From NCBI GenBank assembly GCA_035498715.1, contig DATJZV010000026.1, positions 1 through 64,000 on the forward strand: a DNA stretch of 64,000 nucleotides. The letters run 5' to 3'. This document shows positions 26,544 through 34,500 of this stretch, piece after piece. Within the stretch, counting starts at the first letter, position 1. Every line of letters begins with the position of its first letter. The stretch is from DASPSR01 sp035498715 (lineage in GTDB: Bacteria; Nitrospirota; UBA9217). The position numbers were made by a program, and so were the translations under genes. The notes beneath the pieces are model-generated. The model made no database searches. It saw nothing but the letters and a program-made list of their open reading frames with translations, and was not told the DNA's origin.

Positions 26544-26858
26544 ATGCCGATTTATGAATACGAATGCGGAAGCTGCGGCGGGCGGTTTGAGGTGACCCAG
26601 AAGTTCAGCGACCCACTCCTCTCCATATGCAAGCTGTGTAGCGCCACGGGTGTAAGGAAGGTGCTCTCGCCCACGTCCTTTGTGCTGAAGGGAAGCGGCT
26701 GGTATGTCACCGATTACCCTTCGGGCGACAGGAAAAAGGCTGGTGAATCCGAGAAACCCTGTGGTGAATCCGAGAAACCCTGTAAGGAGGAGTCAAAGCC
26801 GGCTGCCGGATGTACGACGGGCGCTTGCGTGTCGGGCAAGTGTGCGTCAAAAGGCTGA
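26544..26858 (+). CDS. FmdB-family zinc ribbon protein
   Basis: A 104-residue protein whose N-terminal ~45 residues form a FmdB zinc ribbon (MPIYEYECGSCGGRFEV, then SICKLC; two CxxC pairs). The middle, VLSPTSFVLKGSGWYVTDYP, is the usual FmdB continuation. The tail is Cys-rich and contains a tandem GESEKPC repeat and CTTGACVSGKC. FmdB was first seen as a putative regulator near formamidase genes; its role remains unclear. The ATG at 26544 has GGAGG 7 nt upstream. The next gene begins 5 nt after the stop. Confidence 0.85.
   Translation: MPIYEYECGSCGGRFEVTQKFSDPLLSICKLCSATGVRKVLSPTSFVLKGSGWYVTDYPSGDRKKAGESEKPCGESEKPCKEESKPAAGCTTGACVSGKCASKG
26742..26783 (+). repeat. Tandem 21-bp direct repeat in the fmdB tail
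   Basis: Two perfect copies of a 21-bp unit (26742-26762 and 26763-26783), each coding GESEKPC. This is a recent duplication inside the coding region and in frame. Confidence 0.8.
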
Positions 26859-26863
26859 CCCTG

Positions 26864-27634
26864 ATGGAACCCGTACACATTCATATCCCCTATCCTAAGC
26901 TGAAGGATTACTTTGAACTACTGCGCAAGCGCCGGTATGATCTCGAGATATATTTATCCGCTGCGGTGCTCGACCAGATAGAAAAACCTGACCTCGAGAA
27001 ACTTCTTGAACGACTCGACTGGAACCCTGCGCTCACCCTCCATGCGCCATTCATGGACATGAACCCCGGCGCCGTGGACCCCATGGTAAGGTCGGTGACC
27101 CAGGTGCGGTTCCGACAGCTCCTGAACGTCGCCGCTATCCTAAAGCCCAGGGCTGCCGTGTTCCATGCGGCCTACGACCGGTGGCGCTACAGCGGGCGAA
27201 AAGATATCTGGCTCGAGTATAGCCTCGATACCTGGCATAAGGTGGTTACATCCGCGTCCAAGATCGGCTTGCGGGTCGCCGTAGAGAACGTGTTCGATGA
27301 GGACCCCGAAGCGCTCAAGATGCTGATCGAGAAAATCGGGAGCCCGGACTTCGGGTTCTGTTTCGACACGGGACATTTCAACCTCTTTTCGACTGTTTCC
27401 ATGGAACAGTGGTTCGAGACCCTCGGAAAAAATCTGATCGAGGTCCATCTGCATGATAACGATGGAACGACCGATTCCCACTGGGCCCTGGGGAGAGGTG
27501 ATATTGATTTTCAGCAATTCTTCCGATTGATGCGCACTCACTCGCCGAAACCGGTGTATACCATTGAGGCTCACGACAGGGATGATGTTGAAACGAGCCT
27601 GGACCGGGTAAAGACTCTGCTGCAGGTGCAGTGA
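26864..27634 (+). CDS. Sugar phosphate isomerase/epimerase-like TIM-barrel protein
   Basis: A protein of the AP-endonuclease-2/xylose-isomerase-like superfamily (PF01261), 256 residues. Barrel strands end in typical metal or substrate positions: LTLHAPFMDMN, VFHAAYDRW, VAVENVFDED (Glu), FCFDTGHFNL (Asp-His), EVHLHDNDG and YTIEAHD (Glu). Such proteins isomerise sugars or act on nucleic acid abasic sites; the sequence does not decide. The chosen ATG at 26864 is 5 nt after fmdB; the longer frame overlaps fmdB and is not needed. Likely translationally coupled to fmdB. Confidence 0.8.
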   Translation: MEPVHIHIPYPKLKDYFELLRKRRYDLEIYLSAAVLDQIEKPDLEKLLERLDWNPALTLHAPFMDMNPGAVDPMVRSVTQVRFRQLLNVAAILKPRAAVFHAAYDRWRYSGRKDIWLEYSLDTWHKVVTSASKIGLRVAVENVFDEDPEALKMLIEKIGSPDFGFCFDTGHFNLFSTVSMEQWFETLGKNLIEVHLHDNDGTTDSHWALGRGDIDFQQFFRLMRTHSPKPVYTIEAHDRDDVETSLDRVKTLLQVQ

Positions 27635-27657
27635 TCGAAGACAGAAGAGAGAATTTG

Positions 27658-27678
27658 CTGCCCATCAAGGGCAGGTTT
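27658..27678 (+). terminator. Weak hairpin, possible terminator after the isomerase-like gene
   Basis: CTGCCC (27658-27663), loop ATCAA, GGGCAG (27669-27674), followed only by GTTT. The U-tract is poor. Confidence 0.25.
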
Positions 27679-27681
27679 GGC

Positions 27682-27710
27682 TTGACATGATCAGGCTCGT
27701 GCCTTAGACT
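27682..27710 (+). promoter_or_regulatory. Promoter giving a predicted leaderless mRNA for the TPR lipoprotein
   Basis: TTGACA (27682-27687), 17-nt spacer, TAGACT (27705-27710), then exactly 6 nt to the ATG at 27717. No Shine-Dalgarno lies in the short gap. Confidence 0.6.
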
Positions 27711-27716
27711 AATTAC

Positions 27717-29468
27717 ATGAAAAATACGATTATTATTGCCGTACTAATGATTCTCACCGCTTCCTGTGCAACGATGCCTGCGAAAATGTCCGAGGTGAAC
27801 GTCGGGAGCATGAGCTCCCAGGATCGCGAGCAGGCAGATGCCTATTATCATTTCATGGTTGGCAACCTCTTAGAACAGGACGGAGAGCTCGATGAGGCCA
27901 TGAAGGAATACGAAGCCGCGTACCACCTGGACCCCCGTTCCGCCGAGGTCGCGCTCTCGCTCTCGTCCCTCTCTCTTCGGAAGGGGCAGCTCGACCAGGC
28001 AACGGTCTACGCGCAAAAGGCGGCCGAACTCGCCCCAGACAAGACCGAAGCTCTCCTAATGCTCGCCAGTATCTATACCAATAAAAAGAAATACGATGAA
28101 GCGGCCGACATCTACCGGAAGGTGATTGCCATTGATCCCAAAAAGGATGAACCCTATATGTACCTTGGGTCGCTCTATGCCGCCATGAAACGGTATGATG
28201 AAGCGGTGGCGACATTCAAAGCACTCGAGAAAGTGAATCCCTCCTCGCTGATGTCGCCTTATTACCTCGGCAGGATCTATACGGAACGCCAGATGTATCC
28301 CGAGGCGCTCGCTGAATTCAAGAGGGCCGTTGCTCTCAGGGACGATTTTGAGCCCGCTTATACAAGCATGGGCTTTGTGTATGAACTCATGGACAGGACG
28401 GGAGATGCCATCGAGATGTACAAAAGGTCTCTCGCGCTCAATCCGCACAACCTAGAGATCATGCAACACCTGGGACAGCTCTACATTCAGCAGAACGCCC
28501 TTGATGACGCTTTGGAGCAGTTCAAGCGCGTGGTGGCCGTGGACCCGAAGAACTTCGACGCCTACACCAAGATGGGTCTCATCTACGCTGAGAAAAAACA
28601 ATATAACAAAGCTGCGGAATCATTTTCGGTCGTTTCAAGCGCCATGCCCGATGACCTGAAGGTGAAGCGGTACCTCGCTTCCACGCTTGTTGCCATGGGT
28701 CGGTACGATGATGCGCTCAAGGAATACAAAGCCATTCTCGGAGCCGCGCCCGACGATACCGACACCCTGCTCCAGATTGCATATATCTATGCACAGCAAA
28801 AGAGGACTGCGGAAGCGGTCCCTCTCCTGGAGAAGGCGCTTCGGGAACAGCCGGGAAAGCCTGAGCTCTACCTCTATCTTGCCAACGCGTACATGGACGT
28901 GGACAAGTACCAACAGGCGGCGGACACACTGAAAAAGGGCATCGAACTTGCTCCGGACCGGGACGATCTGCTGTTCAGCCTCGCGATCGCGTACGAGAAG
29001 CTTGGACGGCATGATGATATGGTCGCTGCCCTTAAAAAGACACTCGAGCTTAAACCTGACAACGCCGATGCGCTTAACTACCTAGGCTACACGTATGCGG
29101 AGAAAGGCGAGCGGCTCGACGAGGCCATCGTCCTCATCAAGCGGGCGCTTCTTCTCAAGCCGGACAATGGCTACATCCTCGACAGCCTTGCCTGGGCATA
29201 CTACCAGAAGGGGATGCTCAATGAGGCCCTCGAGGTCATGAAAAAGGCGATGGCGAAGACATCAGAAGATGATCCTGTTATGCGGGAGCACTACGGCGAT
29301 ATCTATCTGAAGCTTTCCAATAAGGAGAAGGCCCGCGAGCAGTGGCTGAAATCTCTTGAGCTCGACCCCAAAAACCAGGATCTCCGGGACAAGTTTAAGA
29401 ATGCCGGGTTCGGAAATCCCGATGATCTGCTCAAAGATGTACAACCGAGGAAGAAGAACAAGAAGTGA
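27717..29468 (+). CDS. TPR-repeat lipoprotein
   Basis: A 583-residue protein made almost wholly of tetratricopeptide repeats (about 14-15 units from residue 40 to 565), with typical units such as DAYTKMGLIYAEKKQYNKAA. The N-terminus is a short signal peptide ending LTASC, an acceptable lipobox, so it is probably anchored in a membrane facing the periplasm. TPR lipoproteins act as scaffolds for cell-envelope assembly. Its stop overlaps the start of the LolB-like lipoprotein by 4 nt. The start lies 6 nt after a -10 box, suggesting a leaderless mRNA. Confidence 0.85.
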   Translation: MKNTIIIAVLMILTASCATMPAKMSEVNVGSMSSQDREQADAYYHFMVGNLLEQDGELDEAMKEYEAAYHLDPRSAEVALSLSSLSLRKGQLDQATVYAQKAAELAPDKTEALLMLASIYTNKKKYDEAADIYRKVIAIDPKKDEPYMYLGSLYAAMKRYDEAVATFKALEKVNPSSLMSPYYLGRIYTERQMYPEALAEFKRAVALRDDFEPAYTSMGFVYELMDRTGDAIEMYKRSLALNPHNLEIMQHLGQLYIQQNALDDALEQFKRVVAVDPKNFDAYTKMGLIYAEKKQYNKAAESFSVVSSAMPDDLKVKRYLASTLVAMGRYDDALKEYKAILGAAPDDTDTLLQIAYIYAQQKRTAEAVPLLEKALREQPGKPELYLYLANAYMDVDKYQQAADTLKKGIELAPDRDDLLFSLAIAYEKLGRHDDMVAALKKTLELKPDNADALNYLGYTYAEKGERLDEAIVLIKRALLLKPDNGYILDSLAWAYYQKGMLNEALEVMKKAMAKTSEDDPVMREHYGDIYLKLSNKEKAREQWLKSLELDPKNQDLRDKFKNAGFGNPDDLLKDVQPRKKNKK

Positions 29469-30238
29469 AGATACACCGGATCATTCCCGCTGTCATTATC
29501 CCGCTCCTGTTTGCATGCCTCCCTAAAGAACCGGAAATTCCCTTGACCGAGGTCCCATCCGGACCATTGTTCCAGATGCTGGAGCAGCGTCGGCAATCGT
29601 TCAGCGGGCTCAAGACCATTGCGAGCGTGGAGGCGGTAAGGTCCGGCCGCAAACGATCCTATGATACAGTCGGCATCATGGTTGAGGGCCAGCGGCGGTT
29701 TCGTGTGGAAGTCTATGGCCCCCTCGGTCAATCCCTCATGATGCTTGTTTGGGACGGCACCGATGTGGCGCTCCGTCTTGAAGATGGAAGGGTAGTGAGG
29801 CCGGGACCGGCAGGGCTCGAGAAAATCATCGGGGTTGCAATGGACGCGGCGGAACTTTGCAGTGTTCTGTCAGCAAATATACCAGCTGCCGTCCAGCCAG
29901 TAGAAACGCGGGCGTTCCGCAAGCCTGATGGGAGCTATCTGATCGAGCTGAGTAGCGGGGACACTATGCGACGTGTTCATGTGCAGCTTTCGGAATCTGG
30001 TCCTCAGCAGAGCCTCCGGATCACAGCCATTGAATGGTACCGGTCGAAAAAAATTGTTTATCGGGCGCTGTACGAGCAGATGGAACAGATTTCGCAATAC
30101 CTGATTCCAAAGACGATACGGATTGAAAACCCAGAGCGAAAGATATCACTCACTATCGTGTATGATGAGACAGACGTCAACACGCCTCTTAACGATGATG
30201 CATTCAAGCTTCCTGACGCGGAGGCCCCGTGGCAATGA
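29465..30238 (+). CDS. Lipoprotein of the LolB-like/DUF4292 type
   Basis: A 257-residue probable lipoprotein: signal peptide with LLFAC at the lipobox, then a beta-rich fold resembling the incomplete barrel of LolB and LppX (FRVEVYGPLGQSLMMLVWDG, VVRPGPAGLEKIIG, VYRALYEQMEQISQYLIPKTIRIENP). LolB-like proteins bind lipid or lipoprotein acyl chains in the outer membrane. The start is a GTG in a GTGA overlap with the TPR gene, and its end overlaps ispE by ATGA, so the three form a coupled operon. The exact role is inferred. Confidence 0.7.
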   Translation: MKIHRIIPAVIIPLLFACLPKEPEIPLTEVPSGPLFQMLEQRRQSFSGLKTIASVEAVRSGRKRSYDTVGIMVEGQRRFRVEVYGPLGQSLMMLVWDGTDVALRLEDGRVVRPGPAGLEKIIGVAMDAAELCSVLSANIPAAVQPVETRAFRKPDGSYLIELSSGDTMRRVHVQLSESGPQQSLRITAIEWYRSKKIVYRALYEQMEQISQYLIPKTIRIENPERKISLTIVYDETDVNTPLNDDAFKLPDAEAPWQ

Positions 30239-31104
30239 ACGAAATTACAATCAAGGCGCCTGCAAAGATCAATCTCTGCCTGTCGGTGTTCGGGAAAAGG
30301 CCGGATGGCTATCACGAGGTGGAGATGCTGATACAGATGGTCGGCCTGTATGACGAGGTAACAGTGGCACGAGGTGATCGGGGCATCACTGTCCGATGTG
30401 ATAATAGCGCGGTTCCGTCAGGTGAAGGAAACATAGCATGGAAGGCTGCGGCCGCGATGCTCAAAATTTCAGAGAGAAATACGGGGCTCTCAATAGACAT
30501 CAGGAAGGCGATTCCCGTTGCCGCCGGTCTCGGCGGGGGGAGCGGGGACGCCGCCGCAGTGCTCGCTGCGGCCAACAGATTGCTCGGGGTAAGGCTCAAT
30601 AGGGAACGGTTGGCCGAGGTGGGAGCCGGGCTCGGTATGGACGTGCCGTTCTTCTTCTACGGACCTACAGCTCTGGCGCGGGGCAGGGGAGAGATTCTCA
30701 CGACGCTGACGCCGTTGCCTAAGTTCTCGGTTTTGCTCGTTAATCCGGGGTTTGAGACCTCGACGGCATGGGTTTACAAAAACGTAAATTTGAGGTTGAC
30801 AAAAAAAGTTGACTGTAATAAAATTGCAGGGCTTGCGGTCCGAAGCATTGCAGAGAGTCTCCATAATGATCTCGAGACCGTAACAGCAGCCATGCACCCC
30901 GAGATCAGCAGGATTAAGGGAGCACTCTTGGCCCGCGGGGCCATCGGGGCGTGCATGAGCGGGAGCGGCCCTACGGTATTCGGCATATTCGAGACGGAAG
31001 AGGCCTGCCGGGCAGCTGCAAAGAGCATTTCCGGAGAAGGGTGGAAACTTTATCCGACTGAGACCTTGACCGTATCGCCTCTTGGGGTGTACCATACAGA
31101 GTAG
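30235..31104 (+). CDS. ispE: 4-diphosphocytidyl-2-C-methyl-D-erythritol kinase IspE
   Basis: GHMP kinase of the MEP isoprenoid pathway. Motif 1 is PAKINLCLSVFGKRPDGYHE (about residues 7-26), the ATP-binding Gly-rich loop is PVAAGLGGGSGDAAAVL (about 91-107), and motif 3 is ACMSGSGPTVFG (about 239-250). The 289-residue length is normal. The ATG at 30235 overlaps the preceding stop (ATGA); a GTG at 30229 would add two residues. Confidence 0.95.
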   Translation: MNEITIKAPAKINLCLSVFGKRPDGYHEVEMLIQMVGLYDEVTVARGDRGITVRCDNSAVPSGEGNIAWKAAAAMLKISERNTGLSIDIRKAIPVAAGLGGGSGDAAAVLAAANRLLGVRLNRERLAEVGAGLGMDVPFFFYGPTALARGRGEILTTLTPLPKFSVLLVNPGFETSTAWVYKNVNLRLTKKVDCNKIAGLAVRSIAESLHNDLETVTAAMHPEISRIKGALLARGAIGACMSGSGPTVFGIFETEEACRAAAKSISGEGWKLYPTETLTVSPLGVYHTE

Positions 31105-31176
31105 AGTTCAGACGGCAGCGGGTGATAGTGACGCTGCGCTGACTCCACGATCATCCAGCAACGAGGGGGAATGAGT

Positions 31177-31473
31177 ATGGAAATCACAGAGGTCAGGGTA
31201 TTCCCGGTCAGCAATGAAGAGCGGCTGAAGGCCTACGCAACGATAACCATCGACAATGTATTCCTCATCAGGGATCTCCGAGTTATCAACGGCAACGCCG
31301 GGCTATTTGTGGCCATGCCGAGCAGAAAGATGAAGGACGGGACCTTCAAGGACATCGCCCATCCGTTGAATAGCGAGACCAGGCAGATGATCGAGTCAAA
31401 GGTCCTCTCCGAGTATGAAAGGGAGCTGGCGAACCCCACGAAACGGGAGCCTCCACCGAAGAGCCCTGAATAG
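31177..31473 (+). CDS. spoVG: SpoVG-family regulatory protein
   Basis: A small nucleic-acid-binding regulator, 98 residues, recognisable by MEITEVRVFPV at the start, LKAYATITIDNVFLIRDLRVI, and FVAMPSRKMKDGTFKDIAHP. It is a sporulation protein in Bacillus, but it is also widespread in non-sporulating bacteria, so it is not evidence of sporulation. The ATG at 31177 has a GAGGGGG at 8 nt; an ATG at 31171 sits too close to it. A terminator hairpin lies 50 nt after the stop. Confidence 0.93.
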   Translation: MEITEVRVFPVSNEERLKAYATITIDNVFLIRDLRVINGNAGLFVAMPSRKMKDGTFKDIAHPLNSETRQMIESKVLSEYERELANPTKREPPPKSPE

Positions 31474-31522
31474 CGGTTGACCGCACTGATATTCGTTCTG
31501 CCGATTCTGCATCTGATACGAG

Positions 31523-31547
31523 AGGATAGGCGCCTGCCTATCCTTTT
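31523..31547 (+). terminator. Rho-independent terminator after spoVG
   Basis: AGGATAGGC (31523-31531), loop GCCT, GCCTATCCT (31536-31544), then TTT. A stable 9-bp stem. Confidence 0.7.
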
Positions 31548-31590
31548 CATGTTTATCCGGCCGAAATCCCAGATGAGATTCGGTCACCAG

Positions 31591-31664
31591 TCGGGGATCG
31601 TCTAATGGTAGGACAGAGGCCTTTGAAGCCTTTAATCGGGGTTCGACTCCCTGTCCCCGAACCA
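31591..31664 (+). tRNA. trnQ: tRNA-Gln (UUG)
   Basis: A complete cloverleaf. Acceptor arm TCGGGGA (31591-31597) pairs with TCCCCGA, the discriminator A is at 31661 and CCA is encoded (31662-31664). The anticodon arm GAGGC/GCCTT holds the loop CTTTGAA with anticodon TTG. The T arm CGGGG/CCCTG has the loop TTCGACT. It lies just before prs, the order common in Geobacter-like genomes. Confidence 0.95.
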
Positions 31665-31691
31665 GTCTGACAAGAGAGGTCTTTGAAGGCT

Positions 31692-32639
31692 ATGGTTAAA
31701 GCACGAGAAATCAAGGTATTCACAGGAAACGCGAATCCGTCACTGGCAAAGGAAATATGCCAGAAGATGAACATTCATCCTGGAAACGCGCTCGTGGGCC
31801 GGTTCAGCGACGGTGAGATCAACGTTCAGATCGTCGACAATGTGCGCGGTATGGATGTCTTCGTGGTGCAGCCCACGTCGAGTCCGGTGAACCGGCACCT
31901 TATGGAACTGCTCATCATGATCGATGCGCTCAAGCGGGCTTCCGCAGCGAGGATCACGGCTGTACTCCCGTACTATGGATACAGCAGGCAGGACCGCAAG
32001 GTGCAGCCGCGAGTGCCCATCACGTCCAAGCTCGTGGCTGACTTGATTACTGCCGCGGGGGCGAACCGCGTGCTCACGGTTGACCTGCACGCGGGCCAGA
32101 TTCAGGGGTTTTTCAATATCCCCGTGGACAACCTTTTCGCGGCGCCGGTGCTCCTTGAGTATCTTCGGTCGAAGAAGTTCTCGAAACTGACTGTGGTGTC
32201 GCCGGATGCCGGCGGCGTGGAACGGGCAAGGGCATTTGCCAAGAGGCTCAATGCGGCGCTGGCGATCATCGATAAGCGGAGGGACAAGCCGAACGTTGCC
32301 CAAGTGATGAACATCATCGGTGATGTGAAGGGGCGCGACTGCCTGATGCTCGACGACATGGTGGATACTGCCGGCACGCTGGCCGAGGGCGCATCCGCGC
32401 TCAAGACGAATGGCGCGAGCAAGATCTACGCGGCCTGCACGCACGCCGTGCTTTCGGGACCGGCTATTACCCGGATCAATGAATCGGCGATCGATGAGGT
32501 TATTGCTACGAATACCATTGCGCTCGACAGCAAGCAACAGGAGTGTAAGAAACTGATTGTCCTCTCGGTGGCGCCGCTGCTCGCCGATGCTATTACGAGG
32601 ATACACGAGGAGACTTCGCTCAGTTCTTTGTTCGTGTAA
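31692..32639 (+). CDS. prs: Ribose-phosphate pyrophosphokinase
   Basis: Makes PRPP from ribose-5-phosphate and ATP for nucleotide, His and Trp synthesis. Visible are the start REIKVFTGNANPSLAKEIC, the flexible-loop region YYGYSRQDRKVQPR, the metal/ribose motif VDLHAGQIQGFF, and the PRPP loop DDMVDTAGTLAEGA. The 315-residue length is normal for class I enzymes. The ATG at 31692 has AGAGG upstream; the frame opening at 31683 (TTG) is less likely. Confidence 0.95.
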   Translation: MVKAREIKVFTGNANPSLAKEICQKMNIHPGNALVGRFSDGEINVQIVDNVRGMDVFVVQPTSSPVNRHLMELLIMIDALKRASAARITAVLPYYGYSRQDRKVQPRVPITSKLVADLITAAGANRVLTVDLHAGQIQGFFNIPVDNLFAAPVLLEYLRSKKFSKLTVVSPDAGGVERARAFAKRLNAALAIIDKRRDKPNVAQVMNIIGDVKGRDCLMLDDMVDTAGTLAEGASALKTNGASKIYAACTHAVLSGPAITRINESAIDEVIATNTIALDSKQQECKKLIVLSVAPLLADAITRIHEETSLSSLFV

Positions 32640-32802
32640 TAAGAACACTGCATGTAATGGCGCAGATGACCGAAAGGACGAGCTACTAAGAGACGCTGAA
32701 TAAGCGAAAACAAGATCATGAAAAGCCTCTATCTGCGCATACGTGCGAAGATCGGCGTTCAGAATATAGTTGAAACATATTTGATTTTGTATCGGAGGAG
32801 AA

Positions 32803-33555
32803 ATGGAAAAGATCGCATTAACAGCACAGGTCAGAGAGAAGGCAGGCAAGGGAGTCGCCCGAGGCCTCAGGCGGAACCAGATGGTACCGGCGGTTCTTTA
32901 CAGCCACGGCAAATCAATGCCCATTGCGATGGGCAATAAGGAAGTGACGAGGATACTCAACACCGAGGGCGGTGAGCATGCACTCATCAACCTCACGCTT
33001 GAGGGCACGAAAGAGGCGGCTGAGCGAATAGCCTTGATCAAGGAATACCAGCTCGATCCGATATCAGGCGCGCTCATGCATGTCGACCTCATGGAGGTCG
33101 CCATGAACGAGAAGGTGAAGATCCCGGTTGCGGTGCATCTGATCGGCGCCTCCATTGGTGTGAAGGAAGGCGGCATCCTTCAGTATGGGATCCGTGAGGT
33201 TGAGGTGGAGTGCCTTCCGCACCAGATTCCGGAACACGTCGAGGTCAATATTGAGGCGCTCAAGGTTAACGAGTCACTTCACGTGAGGGATATCACGGTT
33301 GCAGAGGGGATACGGATCCTGACCGATGGGGACGCGACGGTTGCGACTATCCAGCCTCCGATTTCCGATGCCAAGCTTGAGGCCATGCTGTCAGCGGCGC
33401 CGGCTGCGGCGGAGGCGGGCGAGCCCGAGCTCGTTAAGAAACCAAAGAAAGAGGGCGAAGCTGCAGCTGCTGCTGCACCGGCCCCCGAGGCCAAGGCTAA
33501 GGAAGCAGCGCCGAAAGAGGCCGCTCCCAAGAAAGAAGCTGCACCCAAGAAGTAG
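32803..33555 (+). CDS. rplY: 50S ribosomal protein L25/general stress protein Ctc
   Basis: 5S-rRNA-binding protein of the long (CTC) form. The N-terminal L25 domain (ARGLRRNQMVPAVLYSHGKS, about 19-38) is followed by the C-terminal TL5 domain (about 95-195, for example VECLPHQIPEHVEVNIEALK). A tail of about 45 residues rich in Ala, Lys, Glu and Pro is a low-complexity extension. A strong GGAGG Shine-Dalgarno lies before the ATG at 32803. pth follows. Confidence 0.94.
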   Translation: MEKIALTAQVREKAGKGVARGLRRNQMVPAVLYSHGKSMPIAMGNKEVTRILNTEGGEHALINLTLEGTKEAAERIALIKEYQLDPISGALMHVDLMEVAMNEKVKIPVAVHLIGASIGVKEGGILQYGIREVEVECLPHQIPEHVEVNIEALKVNESLHVRDITVAEGIRILTDGDATVATIQPPISDAKLEAMLSAAPAAAEAGEPELVKKPKKEGEAAAAAAPAPEAKAKEAAPKEAAPKKEAAPKK

Positions 33556-33611
33556 TGTTGCGATGTCGTCCCGTTGCCTGCGGTGGAGTGGGATCTCATC
33601 CTGAATCCCCG

Positions 33612-34178
33612 ATGAAAATCGTCGTCGTAGGACTCGGCAATCCCGGCAGAAAATACGAACGAACGCGCCACAACGCGGGGTTTCTAGCGGTAGACGAACT
33701 TGCCCGCCGTACTGGTATTGATATCTCCCAGGAAAAACACCACTCGATCATCGGTAGGGGGCGTATCGAGGCCGGACAAATCGTGCTGGCTAAACCTCAG
33801 ACCTATATGAACGAGAGTGGACGGGCCGTTGCCGCAGTGATGGAAGATTCCTATGCATCCCCCAGCGATCTCATTGTGATCCATGACGAGCTTGACCTGC
33901 CGCTCGGTTCGGTCAGAATAAAGACCGACGGTGGCCATGGAGGCCACAACGGACTGCGATCCATCATCGAGTTCATCGGGACGTCCGATTTCATCAGGAT
34001 CCGCATCGGGATCGGCAGGCCTGAGCCGGGGATGGATGCTGCGAATTATGTGCTGAGCCAGTTCCTGCCGGATGAAAGGCAGGCCGCGGCCGAGGCTGCT
34101 GGCAGGGCTGCTGACGCAGTGCTTGCCATAGTGTCACAGGGCATGACCAAGGCTATGAATCTGTTCAACCAGCGGTAA
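33612..34178 (+). CDS. pth: Peptidyl-tRNA hydrolase
   Basis: Recycles peptidyl-tRNA released from ribosomes. Features: VVGLGNPGRKYERTRHNAGF (about residues 5-24, with the catalytic His), KPQTYMNESGRAV, and the Asp motif VIHDELDLPLG, then GGHGGHNGLRSI. The 188-residue length is normal. The ATG at 33612 gives the family start; the frame opening at 33555 overlaps the rplY stop but lacks support. No good Shine-Dalgarno; probably coupled to rplY. Confidence 0.95.
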   Translation: MKIVVVGLGNPGRKYERTRHNAGFLAVDELARRTGIDISQEKHHSIIGRGRIEAGQIVLAKPQTYMNESGRAVAAVMEDSYASPSDLIVIHDELDLPLGSVRIKTDGGHGGHNGLRSIIEFIGTSDFIRIRIGIGRPEPGMDAANYVLSQFLPDERQAAAEAAGRAADAVLAIVSQGMTKAMNLFNQR

Positions 34179-34190
34179 CCGCACAGTAAC

Positions 34191-34232
34191 CCCGGACCTT
34201 TAGGCAGCATGCCCACAGATCCGGGTTTTTTA
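34191..34232 (+). terminator. Rho-independent terminator after pth
   Basis: CCCGGA (34191-34196) pairs with TCCGGG (34220-34225), followed by six T, an A and five more T. The loop of 23 nt contains a smaller GGCAGCATGCC hairpin. Confidence 0.65.
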
Positions 34233-34500
34233 TTTTTATGAAGTAATAAAGAAGCTGCCACAGGGATACCGAAGCATGGAGCAAGCTAAAAACCGCGCCT
34301 GGATGGACGAGATAAAAGTGTCTCAAATTCTGTCACGGAAGAATCAGATCGGTCAATGATTCGAAAAGAAAAAAATAGTTCATGAGTTTAAAGCAGTGTC
34401 AAACTCTTTGGATTATCTTTTGCGTTCGATGCAGTGAGTGATGCTTTATAATAGACGCTTATCCGCGTCCATCTGTGGGAAAAAATAAAAGGAGTTATTC

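Noticed and set aside
30490..31095. 201-codon frame opposite ispE
   Set aside because: Antisense shadow of ispE with high Pro/Arg content and no motif.
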